NCBI GenBank assembly: GCA_016718845.1
Contig: JADKCK010000041.1
Span: 1-64,000, forward strand
DNA length: 64,000 nucleotides
Direction: 5' to 3'
Source: Sphingobacteriales bacterium
GTDB taxonomy: Bacteria; Bacteroidota; Bacteroidia; Chitinophagales; UBA2359
Shown here piece after piece: positions 41,862-51,347 of the stretch (its first letter is position 1; each line of letters begins with the position of its first letter). The notes under the pieces were generated by a model. The model saw only the letters and a program-made list of their open reading frames with translations. It had not been told where the DNA came from and did no database searches. The translations under genes were made by a program, and so were the position numbers.

Positions 41862-41956
41862 ATCTGCAAAAATAAAAACAAAAATAACTTTACATTTAGC
41901 AAATAAATCGTACATTAGCGGCTTAAAACCGTAATAAACCTCAATATTTATCAATT

Positions 41957-43267
41957 ATGAAACTGCGTATTTTACATACTGCCGACTGGCATTTAGGGCA
42001 GCGCTTTTTTGACCGCAATAGACAAGACAAAGACCAAGACGGGAACGAAATAAACGAACATCAGGCATTTTTAGATTGGCTATTGTTGCAACTTAGCCAA
42101 ACCCAAGCCGATGCCTTATTGGTGTCGGGCGATGTGTTTGATGTACGTATGCCACCAAGTTATGCCCTTGAACAATATTATAACTTTTTGCGCCAAGCTG
42201 CCAATATCTGCCCAAATATTATTATTACAGGTGGCAACCACGACTCGGCTCAAATGCTAAATGCACCAAGTAATTTGCTGCGCTATTTTGCTAAGATACG
42301 GGTATTAGGTGGTGCATCTGACAATCTAACCGACCATATTGTGGAACTACACGACCGCCAAAATAATTTGCTGGGCGCCGTAGCAGCCGTGCCTTTTTTG
42401 CACGACAACGATTTGTACACTTACTCGGCAGATGATATGCACCAAGACAGAAGCCAGAAAATTAAAAATGGTATTAAAGCATGTTTTCACGAACTTGGCG
42501 AACTAATGGAAACCTACCAAAAACAAAACCTGCCCGTTATAGCTATGGCACACCTTTTTGCCGCAGGTACCGCTGACGAGCCTTTGTACGAAGGAGAACG
42601 AAATACATCGGAAAAAGAAATTTACTTGGGCAAGATAAATACAGCTAAAGATAGTGATTTTAAGATAGGTAATTTGGGCGTTGTAGGTAGCGAGGCTTTT
42701 CCAGATACGTTTGGATATGTGGCATTAGGCCATATCCATAAACCCATGATTGTGAACAAAAAACAACATATTCGTTATTGCGGCTCGCCTATTGCGTTGA
42801 GTTTTAGCGAGCGCGACGAGAAAAAACAAGTGCTATTAGTAGAGTTCGAAAATGCACAATTGGTTAATATTCAGCCTTTATTTATGCCCGTTACGCGTAG
42901 GTTGGTGCGCTTTAAAGGTAGTTTAGATAAAATAAAATCGGATTTAAGTGCTTTTATCCCAAACAAAGACGAATTGCCTACTTGGGCAGAATTTGAGGTA
43001 CTGACGGATACTTATATCAGTCATTTAGATGAAGAAATTAAACCTTATTTGCCTGTTAATTTTGTGCCTATCAACATTAAACAATCAAGAAAAAACAAGA
43101 TAAACAACCTAACTACTAACGCAAGTATAGATAATAGAGTAGAAGATATGACCCCAGAAAAAGTGTTTCTGCAACGTTGTGCTTTGGAAAAAATTAGCGT
43201 TTCGGACGAGGTGTTAGAAACTTTTGGGCAACTTATCCGCGAAATGAACGAATTGGGCGAGCTGTAA
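41957..43267 (+). CDS. sbcD: Exonuclease SbcCD subunit D
   Basis: A 436-residue Mre11-type nuclease. Phosphoesterase motifs: HTADWHLGQRF (I), SGDVFDVRMPP (II), GGNHDSAQM (III), MAHLFAAG (IV) and LGHIHKP (V), all with their metal ligands. With SbcC it cuts hairpins and protein-blocked ends. The C-terminal helical region (SRKNKINNLT...LETFGQLIRE) contacts SbcC in homologs. The large ATPase gene sbcC normally follows, but here the gene is followed by a terminator and a convergent gene, so SbcC must be elsewhere. Confidence 0.94.
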   Translation: MKLRILHTADWHLGQRFFDRNRQDKDQDGNEINEHQAFLDWLLLQLSQTQADALLVSGDVFDVRMPPSYALEQYYNFLRQAANICPNIIITGGNHDSAQMLNAPSNLLRYFAKIRVLGGASDNLTDHIVELHDRQNNLLGAVAAVPFLHDNDLYTYSADDMHQDRSQKIKNGIKACFHELGELMETYQKQNLPVIAMAHLFAAGTADEPLYEGERNTSEKEIYLGKINTAKDSDFKIGNLGVVGSEAFPDTFGYVALGHIHKPMIVNKKQHIRYCGSPIALSFSERDEKKQVLLVEFENAQLVNIQPLFMPVTRRLVRFKGSLDKIKSDLSAFIPNKDELPTWAEFEVLTDTYISHLDEEIKPYLPVNFVPINIKQSRKNKINNLTTNASIDNRVEDMTPEKVFLQRCALEKISVSDEVLETFGQLIREMNELGEL

Positions 43268-43310
43268 ATTTTATTATCTTGCCAAATTTACAGACTATAT
43301 TGCAAAAAAT

Positions 43311-43342
43311 AACGGCTACCTTTGAGCGAGGTAGCCGTTTTG
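43311..43342. terminator. Bidirectional terminator between sbcD and the PorE-like gene
   Basis: AACGGCTACC / GGTAGCCGTT stem with 9-base loop and flanking A and T runs between two convergent genes. Confidence 0.88.
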
Positions 43343-43375
43343 TTTGGAGTGTATAAAGGGGAAAAGATGATGCAA

Positions 43376-46242
43376 TTATCGTCCTACACGCAATCCGTCT
43401 TGGTAAGTAATAACATAAGCTTCTCCAAAACCTTCTTTTTTTACTTTGGAAAGCATGGCATCTGCCGATTCTTTGTCCTTAAAGGTACCCAATATAACAC
43501 GTTGCGAGCCACTTTCGGTTGGTTCGGTTTCTATGGTACCTACATCGGTTAGTACGTTAAATTTACTCAAATCGGGCGAGCGAAACGAACCTATGTGTAT
43601 TTTATACTCCATTCCTACACCTGTACCCGTATTAGTAGATTCGGCGGCGGCTTTGTCGTAGTAAGTAGGGGCGTTACCACCTTTGGGGGTAAATTGGTTA
43701 GAGGTATCTACCGACGGAGCGGCGGTTTGGGTTTTGGCAGATGAGCTTGGTGTTGAAGACATGCTTGCGCTACCCGACGGTTTGTAGGTACTTGTTGGTA
43801 CGCTCGACGAGCTGCTACTGTTACTGCCCGAACCTTTTTTATAGTAATTTTTGCCTTGGTGATAATCATCGCGGTAGTAATAACGCGGTGCGCTACGGAT
43901 AGCTCCGTTGGCGTTATAGCCAATTACCACAAACTCGGTGCGGCGGTTTTCTTGGTGTTTGGCATTTGCACAAGGTACGCCGTCAACACATTCGTTTACG
44001 GGTTGTGTTTCGCCATAGCCTTTGGGTCTAACATCGTTGGCAACATTAACATTTGCACCACCACGGCTAACAATAAAATCGTAGGCAGATTTAGCACGGC
44101 GTTCGGCAAGGGCTGTGTTGTATTCGTCGGTGCCGCGGCTGTCGGTATGCGAGCGTAATTCGATTTGCAAACCTGGGTTTTCGTACATTAATTTCACTAC
44201 TTTGTCTAACTCTGGTTTAGCATCTTCGCGAATAACATCTTGGTCAAAATCGTAGTAAATGTGGTTAAGTACAAAACCGTCAGGAAAATAATTATTTCCT
44301 TTACTATCATCTCCAATAGAGCCAAATTCGGTAACGGGTTTTCCGTCCACTGGTATTTAGGATTGGCATCAACTCTGCCCATCGAAAAATCGGAGCTCAT
44401 TACACTTTCGGCTTGCACGTTACAGTCTTTGCCTTTGGTGCTAATAGTTTTGCTTTCGGTAAAAAAGTATTGTTTGGTGGCATGAACCACGTAATCCAAA
44501 TCTTTGTCTAATTTTATTTCGTACAAACCATTTGCATCGGTGGTGGCATTTCGTTCGTCGCGCGTTTCGAGGTTGGTAATAGTTACCAATGCTCCTTCTA
44601 CGGGTTTGTTGCTATTACGGTCAAGTACTTTACCCGATAAGGTGAAGGTACAAGGTCCGTTTTTGGTACTATCGTTTTCCATATTTTCGGGGCATAGTGG
44701 TATTTTGAGTTTAATTTGTGTGCTGCTAATACCTACCGTTGATATGGTTTGTGCTTCGGTTTTATAGCCATCTTTCGAGGCAGTAACAACAACTTCTTTG
44801 TCGGGCGATACCGGAAATGCGAAAGTGCCATTGGCAACAGTTTGGCGTTTCTGGATTACTTTGCCATTTTCACTTAATTCAACATCGGCACCTTCAATGG
44901 GTTCTTGTGTTTTACAATCTACCACAATACCGCTCATTACGGTGTTTAGGCGGGTGTAGCTATAAATATCATCGTTGCCTTTTCCACCTGTTCTGTTTGA
45001 TGAGAAATAACCTTTTTCGTTTTTAGGGTCGATGATAAACGAAAAGTCGTCGGAGTTGGTGTTAATCGGATAGCGGAGGTTTTCGGGTGCGCTCCATGTG
45101 CCATCGCCCATTAATTTTGACGAGAAGATGTCGAGACCGCCTAAACCGGGTAAAGCATCGGACGAGAAATACAGGGTGCCATCGGCGCTCATAAACGGAA
45201 ACATTTCGTTGCCTTCGGTGTTAATTTCGGGACCAAGGTTTTCGGGTTGTCCCCAGCTATCGCCATTTTTATAGCTTACATATACATCGGTGCCGCCATA
45301 ACCGCCGGGCATGTCCGATATAAAGTACAAAGCCTGTCCGTCTTGGCTCAACGAGGGGTGTCCAACCGAGTAGCTTTCGTTGTTAAATGGTAACGATTTT
45401 ACACTTCCCCATTTTTCACCATCGGCTTTGGCTTCGTAAATTTGTAGTTTAACGGTTTTGAGTATTTCTTCGCTATCAAATTGCAATTTACCGTCTATGT
45501 AGGCATTTCGGGTAAAGTACATGGTTTGTTGATCTTCGGTAAAGGTTACGGTGCCTTCGTGCAACATGGTGTTTACTTTACCTTTAAAGTTTTCGGGTTT
45601 GCCTAATGCAGTTGGGTTGTCGCCCTCTTGTTTGGCATACATTAGGTCGAGGAAAGGGGCATCTGTCCAACGATAAATTTCTTCTTTATTTTTTACGCCT
45701 GTTTCGGAGGCATAAACGATACCGTCTTTGTAAAATGCGGGACCAAAGTCGGATTTTTCGGAGTTGACACTTGCTGCCAAGAAAGGTTGGTAGATACCTG
45801 GGTCGGTCATAAAGTAGTTTGCTTGTTCGCAGGCTTCTACTTGACGCAAGCCGCGTGTATCGGCAGGCACTAATTGGGCGTACTGCAAAAACATTTCTTT
45901 TGCTTCTTCAAATTTACCGTTGGCTTTAAGTGCCATTGCATAATAGTACTTGTGTATGGGTTCGCTTTCGGGCAGGTCAACCACTTGTTGGTACCAATAT
46001 TCGGCTTCGATGGGCATATTCATAAAACGATATGCTTCGGCAATTTTTATCTTTGCCTGCGGGATGTTGTCGTCCTTTGCCAATATTTTTTTGTAGGCTT
46101 CGGCTGCGTCGGGATACGCAAATTGATTGAATAAATCGTCGGCTTTTTTCAAACGATTATCATCTTGGGCAGATAATTGTGTGCTAAAGCTAAGCAACAC
46201 AGAAAGTAAAAACAATACACGTAGGGATAGTATATTTTTCAT
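43376..46242 (-). CDS. PorE-like OmpA-family protein (TPR, PD40 propeller, carboxypeptidase-regulatory-like, OmpA, SPOR), one-base frame break
   Basis: One gene split into frames 44206-46242 and 43376-44350. The signal peptide is about 1-25 (...LSFSTQLSAQ). TPR-like helices (about 30-150) follow, then a PD40/WD40 propeller (YSVGHPSLSQDGQALYFISD; GNEMFPFMSADGTLYFSSD; DDFSFIIDPKNEKGYFSSNR). Two carboxypeptidase regulatory-like domains follow (SGIVVDCKTQEPIEGADVEL; LSGKVLDRNSNKPVEGALVT). Near 44350 the sequence AAATACCAGTGGACGG lacks one base: adding a G gives KYQVDGKPVTEFGS in frame. Then comes OmpA (YYDFDQDVIREDAKPELDKV; SHTDSRGTDEYN; ENRRTEF), a Ser-rich linker and a SPOR-like end (YKIHIGSFRSPDLSKF). 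The repaired product is about 955 residues. PorE anchors the T9SS to peptidoglycan; the SPOR-like end is additional. Confidence 0.85.
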
Positions 46243-46598
46243 GCGATAACAATATTTTTCAGTAGTTTAAATAGTTAGAATAGATGTAAGGATTATTATG
46301 CTTGCAGTGATAGGCAAACAAAAAAAAATAACGGTTTAGAATGAAACATTTTGTGTGTAGAAACAATGCTATACAAACAAACAAAAACAGTACCAAATAA
46401 ATACAAAAAAGCTCAATTTTGGTTTTTTTGTTGTTTTTAAGGTTTATTGCATAATAATGCCGTTTTTTTACTACCAATAATGTAGCCAAAGTTGTTAAAA
46501 TGCCTAGTAATTGGGCACTATCGTTATTTTTTGACAAAATTATGATAATTCTCTGACAACAAAAAATTTTTTGTTGTTTTTTTTCGCTTTGGGCAAAA

Positions 46599-46634
46599 AA
46601 AAGTGGCATAACCTTGATGAGTTATACCACTTTT
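46599..46634 (-). terminator. Terminator downstream of parE
   Basis: AAAAGTGGCATAAC / GTTATACCACTTTT (one mismatch), followed on the minus strand by a T run. It is separated from the parE stop (46874) by element copy C, so that element would be in the parE 3' leader-out. A perfect 22-bp palindrome ACAACAAAAAA-TTTTTTGTTGT lies at 46556-46577. The gap 46243-46873 has no gene. Confidence 0.7.
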
Positions 46635-46716
46635 AAATAATTGATTGTAATTTGTAGTTATACAAATTAGATGCTGTATTTTGATACAGACATGGAAAAG
46701 TTTTGATTGGGTGTTT

Positions 46717-46810
46717 GCGCTTGCTTTGCTTTGGGGGTGCCATAGACTGTGCAAATAGGGTAAGCCAATAATCACCCCCAAAAAAGACATCTTCCGCGTC
46801 AAGCGGGGCA
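46717..46810 (-). repeat. Dispersed palindromic element, copy C (reverse orientation)
   Basis: Read on the minus strand it gives GCCCCGCTTGACGCGG, TGTCTTTTTTGGGGGTGAT, a middle nearly identical to copy B (CTTACCCTATTTGCACAG) and GGCACCCCC...AGCAAAGCAAGC. Lies 64 bp downstream of the parE stop. Confidence 0.82.
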
Positions 46811-46873
46811 GAGGCATTGGGTGTTTTAATAACTAATATGAAACAAACGGCTATTGCTTATTTGAGTCTGGCA

Positions 46874-48796
46874 TCAAACTTCTAATTCCTCCAATATATC
46901 TTCCAGTTGTTCTTCGTTTAGTACATCGGCTTCTATAATTAAATTGTCGATGATGAAGTCTTGGCGGTCGGGGGTATTTTTGCCCATATAATAAGAAAGT
47001 AGCTTAAGTAGGGCTGTTTCTTTGTTTAGGGTAACGGGGTCGAGCAGTATATCTTTGCCAATAAAGCGGGCAAATTCGTCGGGTGATATTTCGCCTAAGC
47101 CTTTGAAGCGGGTGATTTCGGGTTTGCCTTTTAGCTGTTTTATGGCTTTTTGTTTTTCTGTTTCGCTGTAACAGTAAAAGGTTTTTTGTTTGTCGCGCAC
47201 CCTAAATAGGGGTGTTTGTAAGATATAAACATGCCCGTTGCGCACCAAATCGGGGAAAAAGTGCAAGAAAAAGGTCATCAATAGCAACCTAATGTGCATA
47301 CCATCTACGTCGGCATCGGTGGCAATTACAATTTTGTTGTATCGCAAACCTTCCATGCCGTCTTCAATGTTTAAGGCGTGCTGTAATAAGTTAAACTCTT
47401 CGTTTTCGTACACAATTTTTTTGCTTAACCCAAAGCAATTAAGGGGTTTGCCGCGCAAGCTAAATACGGCTTGTGTTTGCACATCGCGGGCTTTTGTTAT
47501 CGAGCCACTTGCCGAGTCGCCCTCGGTAATAAACAAGGTGCTTTCGAGGCGGTTGTTGTCTTTACCTTCGTTAAAATGTAGGCGGCAATCGCGCAATTTT
47601 TTGTTGTGGAGGTTGGCTTTTTTGGCGCGCTGATTGGCTAACTTTTTGATACCTGCAATTTCTTTTCTTTCGCGCTCCGACTGTAAAATGCGTTTTAGTA
47701 AGGCATCGGCTATGGCAGGATTTTTGTGCAGATAATCGTCGAGCTGCTTTTTCAAAAAGTCGGTGATAAAAGCTTTTACCGTAGGGCCATCGGGGGCAAT
47801 AGATTGCGAACCTAATTTTGTTTTGGTTTGCGACTCAAAAACGGGTTCTTGTACACGTATACTAATAGCTGCCACAATAGAGCCTCTTATGTCGGGCGTA
47901 TCAAATTGTTTGTTGTAAAATTCGCGGACGACTTTTACGATGGCTTCGCGAAACGCATTTAGGTGTGTGCCTCCAAGTGGCGTATATTGTCCGTTTACAA
48001 ACGAATAATATTCTTCGCCATATTGTTCGCCATGTGTTAGGGCTACCTCAATATCGTATCCTTTTAGGTGTATGATTGGGTATCGTGCCGAGTTTTCGTC
48101 TACTTTATTTTTTAGTAAATCGAGCAAGCCATCTTTCGAGTAGTAGCGTTGTCCGTTTAGGTAAATGTTTAAACCTGCGTTTAGGTAGGCGTAGTTCCAA
48201 AGTTGGTTTTCGATAAACTCGGTTTGAAACTGATAATTTTGAAAGATATTGTTATCGGGTTCAAAAATAATTTGCGTGCCATTGGTTTCGGTTGTTTTTT
48301 CGATGGGGTGTTCTTTTATAAGTTGTCCTTCCGAGAACTCCACTTTTTTCATTTCGCCTTCGCGCACGGCTTTTACCAAAAAATGGCTTGACAGGGCATT
48401 AACAGCTTTGGTACCAACGCCATTTAGCCCCACCGATTTTTTAAATGCCTGCGAGTCGTATTTGCCGCCTGTATTTATTTTAGATACGCAATCAATAACT
48501 TTGCCAAGCGGTATGCCACGCCCATAATCGCGTACTTCTACGCGGCTTTGGTTAAGTGTAATGTCTACTTTTTTACCGTAGCCCATTACATACTCGTCAA
48601 TACAGTTATCTACTACTTCTTTTATTAAAATGTATATGCCATCATCGGCGGCGCTTCCGTCGCCTAGTTTACCTATATACATACCCGGACGCAGGCGTAT
48701 ATGCTCGCGCCAATCCAACGATTTTATGCTGTCTTCGGTATAAACGGCATCAACTTGAGCTGGTGTTAGGGCATCTTGTATTTCTTCTTTTTTCAT
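46874..48796 (-). CDS. parE: DNA topoisomerase IV subunit B (type IIA topoisomerase ATPase subunit)
   Basis: A 640-residue GHKL-ATPase/Toprim protein. ATP site: IKEVVDNCIDEYVMGYG, DYGRGIPLGKV and GLNGVGTKAVNALS. Toprim: TLFITEGDSASGSI with the acidic residue, and KIVIATDADVDGMHI. The C-terminal block has ITRFKGLGEISPDEF. Length is in the ParE/GyrB range; the wording (RPGMYIGKLGDGSAADDGIY) matches the Bacteroidota topoisomerase IV B subunit rather than gyrase B. It decatenates chromosomes with ParC. The parC gene would normally be downstream (lower coordinates) but is not there. A TACCTTTG box lies at 48835-48842. Confidence 0.93.
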   Translation of the reverse strand: MKKEEIQDALTPAQVDAVYTEDSIKSLDWREHIRLRPGMYIGKLGDGSAADDGIYILIKEVVDNCIDEYVMGYGKKVDITLNQSRVEVRDYGRGIPLGKVIDCVSKINTGGKYDSQAFKKSVGLNGVGTKAVNALSSHFLVKAVREGEMKKVEFSEGQLIKEHPIEKTTETNGTQIIFEPDNNIFQNYQFQTEFIENQLWNYAYLNAGLNIYLNGQRYYSKDGLLDLLKNKVDENSARYPIIHLKGYDIEVALTHGEQYGEEYYSFVNGQYTPLGGTHLNAFREAIVKVVREFYNKQFDTPDIRGSIVAAISIRVQEPVFESQTKTKLGSQSIAPDGPTVKAFITDFLKKQLDDYLHKNPAIADALLKRILQSERERKEIAGIKKLANQRAKKANLHNKKLRDCRLHFNEGKDNNRLESTLFITEGDSASGSITKARDVQTQAVFSLRGKPLNCFGLSKKIVYENEEFNLLQHALNIEDGMEGLRYNKIVIATDADVDGMHIRLLLMTFFLHFFPDLVRNGHVYILQTPLFRVRDKQKTFYCYSETEKQKAIKQLKGKPEITRFKGLGEISPDEFARFIGKDILLDPVTLNKETALLKLLSYYMGKNTPDRQDFIIDNLIIEADVLNEEQLEDILEELEV

Positions 48797-48911
48797 TTAT
48801 GCTGTTTTTTTACGCAAAATGCTGTATTTTTTAGCAAAGGTACAATAAAAGTGCGAAAGTTGGCACTTTTGTGAAAAATATTTTTACTTAGTATTGATAG
48901 TTATTGTATTT

Positions 48912-49535
48912 TTAAGCAAATATTTTGTTTATTTCTATTTCAAAGCCTTTTACTACTTGGGCTTTAAGCGTACCTTGTTTGCTTAGTTTTTGGTGTAGAT
49001 AATATTCGTTATCTGTTAGCAAATATTGTTCCACAGTTTCTTGGTCGGGGTCAATAATCCAGTATTCGGGTATGCCATGTGCGGCATAATCTGCCATTTT
49101 TAGGGTATAATCTCGTTCGCGGGTGCTATCAGACAGTATCTCGACGGCTAAATCGGGGGCAGGAAAAAGTAGTTGTGTAGGCGTGAAATGTTGCGATTTT
49201 TCGGTCGTAAAAAATACAATATCTGGCTCGTAGTCGTTGCGGGTCAATCTAATCATTACTTTTTCGGTGCCAACTCTACCTAAATTATTAATTAAAACAT
49301 AATAATTTAAGAAAGTAGTTAAGTTGGTACAAGACCTCCAATGCCGTTCCATGACGGGCGAGTGCATGACAATTTCGCCGTTTATAAATTCGGCATTTAG
49401 GTTTTCGTGAACCAAATTGTAGAAAGCTTGTCTACGTTTTTGTTCGTCTTTTAATTCATCGCTTAACCGATTGATTAACAATGCGGCTTGTGGCATTGCT
49501 TTTAGTTGCAAATAGATGGTGTCTAGCTGGTTCAT
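48912..49535 (-). CDS. Uma2-family (DUF820) putative restriction-endonuclease-fold protein
   Basis: A 207-residue protein with the PD-(D/E)xK core of the Uma2 family: YEPDIVFFTTEKS, then PAPDLAVEILSDSTRERD (D...E) and KMADYAAHGIPEYWIID (K and conserved aromatic). Uma2 proteins are multiplied in cyanobacteria and some Bacteroidota; their biological target is unknown. TATCTTTG at 49554-49561 is a fitting -7 box just upstream of the ATG at 49535. Stand-alone gene. Confidence 0.9.
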   Translation of the reverse strand: MNQLDTIYLQLKAMPQAALLINRLSDELKDEQKRRQAFYNLVHENLNAEFINGEIVMHSPVMERHWRSCTNLTTFLNYYVLINNLGRVGTEKVMIRLTRNDYEPDIVFFTTEKSQHFTPTQLLFPAPDLAVEILSDSTRERDYTLKMADYAAHGIPEYWIIDPDQETVEQYLLTDNEYYLHQKLSKQGTLKAQVVKGFEIEINKIFA

Positions 49536-49582
49536 AGGTGTAGTTTTTTGTTACAAAGATAACGCATTTTGGGTGTTAAAAA

Positions 49583-51016
49583 TTACTTTATGCCCAATTT
49601 TTGGTCAATTTTTTCGAGCAACCACGATTTACTCACCAAACCTTTTGCTTTTTCTACCTCTTGTTTTATGTCGAGCAATGCTTTTTTGTTGGTTTTAGGC
49701 AAGCGGTGCAACTGACTTAATAGTCGAATAAATTGGGTGTAACGAGCTTTTTTATCGGCAGTAATTAATTTATTGCGTTTTAGATAGGTCGAAAACGAAA
49801 TACACAATGATTCGAAGGCATCGTGTTCGTTTAGTTCGTAGTAAATGTTTAGTTGCAATAGTTTAGCGCTAATGCTGTAAATTACATCATCAAAAATTAC
49901 TTCGTTTAGCAACTTTAAGGTTTTGTCGTAATGTTTTTGATGAAAATAAAGGTAGGCTAAATTGTAATAAAAAGCGTTTTTGCGAAACTGTGGAGCAAGA
50001 TGTTTTTGGTATTGATGAATAAAATTGTTGGTCCATTCGTAATCTTTGTTACGCGTGCCAATTGTTACAATATTAATATATGTCCATGGCGATAAATAGC
50101 CGCTATTGTCAAAAGCAATGTTCTTTTCGAGCATCATTTTGTACAAATTGAGTAATTCGTTAAGGTATTTTATGTTTCCTATATTAACTTTACCTATGCA
50201 GTAATTAGCGGCATAAAGGTACATATCACGTGCTTCCTCAATAGTAAAAAAATTAATGTATTTGTTTAGGTTTTCTATGAGTTGATTATAATATTCTTCT
50301 TTATCGTTTTCCATCATACAGCGCAAAATGCTGGCATAAATAGCTACAACGGGTACATCATCATGTGGGTTTTTTTGTAGATAATTTAAAATTTCGTTTA
50401 ATAGTATGATGTTATATTCGGATATAACTAATCGTTTGCGATTAAACATTTCGCAGCTATATTTAAGCTTAAGTGCCAGATAGTAAAGGTCGAAATTATC
50501 AATGGCTTTTTGGAGACTATTGTCAAATAGGTGTTTTTTTTGTTTATCAAAAAAAATATTTTCTTGCGAATGGATAAAATATTGGTCGAAATAGTAGTGA
50601 TAATCGCGTTTTGTGTTTTTTTCTTGGTACTTTTGTGCTGCCCTAAGCACATGATGAAAAGGTTTCTCTACTGTCCACTCCTGATAAATTTCGAGCAACA
50701 ACCGATATTGATTCATTTCGTTCTGCGAGTCGCGCTCAATGGCTAAAAAACGCTCAATTAAGGCAAATAGGTCGCTCATTAAATAGCCCATTTGTTTTTC
50801 GTTGTACGGGTCATCAAGTCCGTAGATGCCTGCATAAGCCGCTTCTTTTTGCACTTTTGCGCCTTTAAAGTCGGGTGACGATTGAAGCAAATGCTCGTAA
50901 AACAACACAATTTCGCGCCGCTTATTAAAATAAGGCGAGGCTACAAAATCGTGCAACGATTGAAGTTGCTTGTTATCAAAACATCGTAAAACACTCAATA
51001 GTTTGCTATTTTCCAT
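49583..51016 (-). CDS. Helical-repeat (TPR-like) protein of unknown function
   Basis: Start set at 51016 (MENSKLLSVLRCFDNKQLQSL) because a TACATTTG -7 box lies at 51051-51058, inside the longer frame that would begin at 51073. The 477-residue product is almost entirely alpha-helical, with repeated 30-40-residue helix pairs (YYNLAYLYFHQKHYDKTLKLLNEV; IYYELNEHDAFESL), no signal peptide and no membrane segment. The N-terminal part (FDNKQLQSLHDFVASPYFNKR) looks conserved-domain-like: I recognise the phrase type from uncharacterised proteins of Saprospiria/Chitinophagia relatives. No catalytic motif; a scaffold role is possible. Confidence 0.75.
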   Translation of the reverse strand: MENSKLLSVLRCFDNKQLQSLHDFVASPYFNKRREIVLFYEHLLQSSPDFKGAKVQKEAAYAGIYGLDDPYNEKQMGYLMSDLFALIERFLAIERDSQNEMNQYRLLLEIYQEWTVEKPFHHVLRAAQKYQEKNTKRDYHYYFDQYFIHSQENIFFDKQKKHLFDNSLQKAIDNFDLYYLALKLKYSCEMFNRKRLVISEYNIILLNEILNYLQKNPHDDVPVVAIYASILRCMMENDKEEYYNQLIENLNKYINFFTIEEARDMYLYAANYCIGKVNIGNIKYLNELLNLYKMMLEKNIAFDNSGYLSPWTYINIVTIGTRNKDYEWTNNFIHQYQKHLAPQFRKNAFYYNLAYLYFHQKHYDKTLKLLNEVIFDDVIYSISAKLLQLNIYYELNEHDAFESLCISFSTYLKRNKLITADKKARYTQFIRLLSQLHRLPKTNKKALLDIKQEVEKAKGLVSKSWLLEKIDQKLGIK

Positions 51017-51347
51017 ACATCGGGTTGCTTTATTGGCACAAAATGATGCACAAATGTACACATTTTTTAGCATTTTAATCGGAAACTTGAAAAAAAAAAG
51101 GATTTTGGAATAACAAAATAAAACGTAACTAACTGATTATCAGTATTGTTTGCTAAATTCTTTTTTTTATCTGCCCAAAATAACCTTCGGAAAATGTCGG
51201 AAAAAAAAGAAAATTGTATTTCCTTACTGTTTTTTATTGTGCTATATTTACACCACCAAACCGAATGCCATTTTTTTACAAAGGAGTATCCAATAGCTTC
51301 CTGCCCAATCAATCACTAATCTACTTCGTTATTAACTTATACGTATC

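Noticed and set aside
44206..44350. C-terminal tail of the 678-codon frame (after PKYQW) as real protein
   Set aside because: The sequence becomes unlike any OmpA-region protein, while the adjacent frame continues perfectly; treated as a frameshift.
46259..46817. Two overlapping minus-strand frames of about 100 codons
   Set aside because: They cover the terminator, palindrome and element copy C; no protein features.
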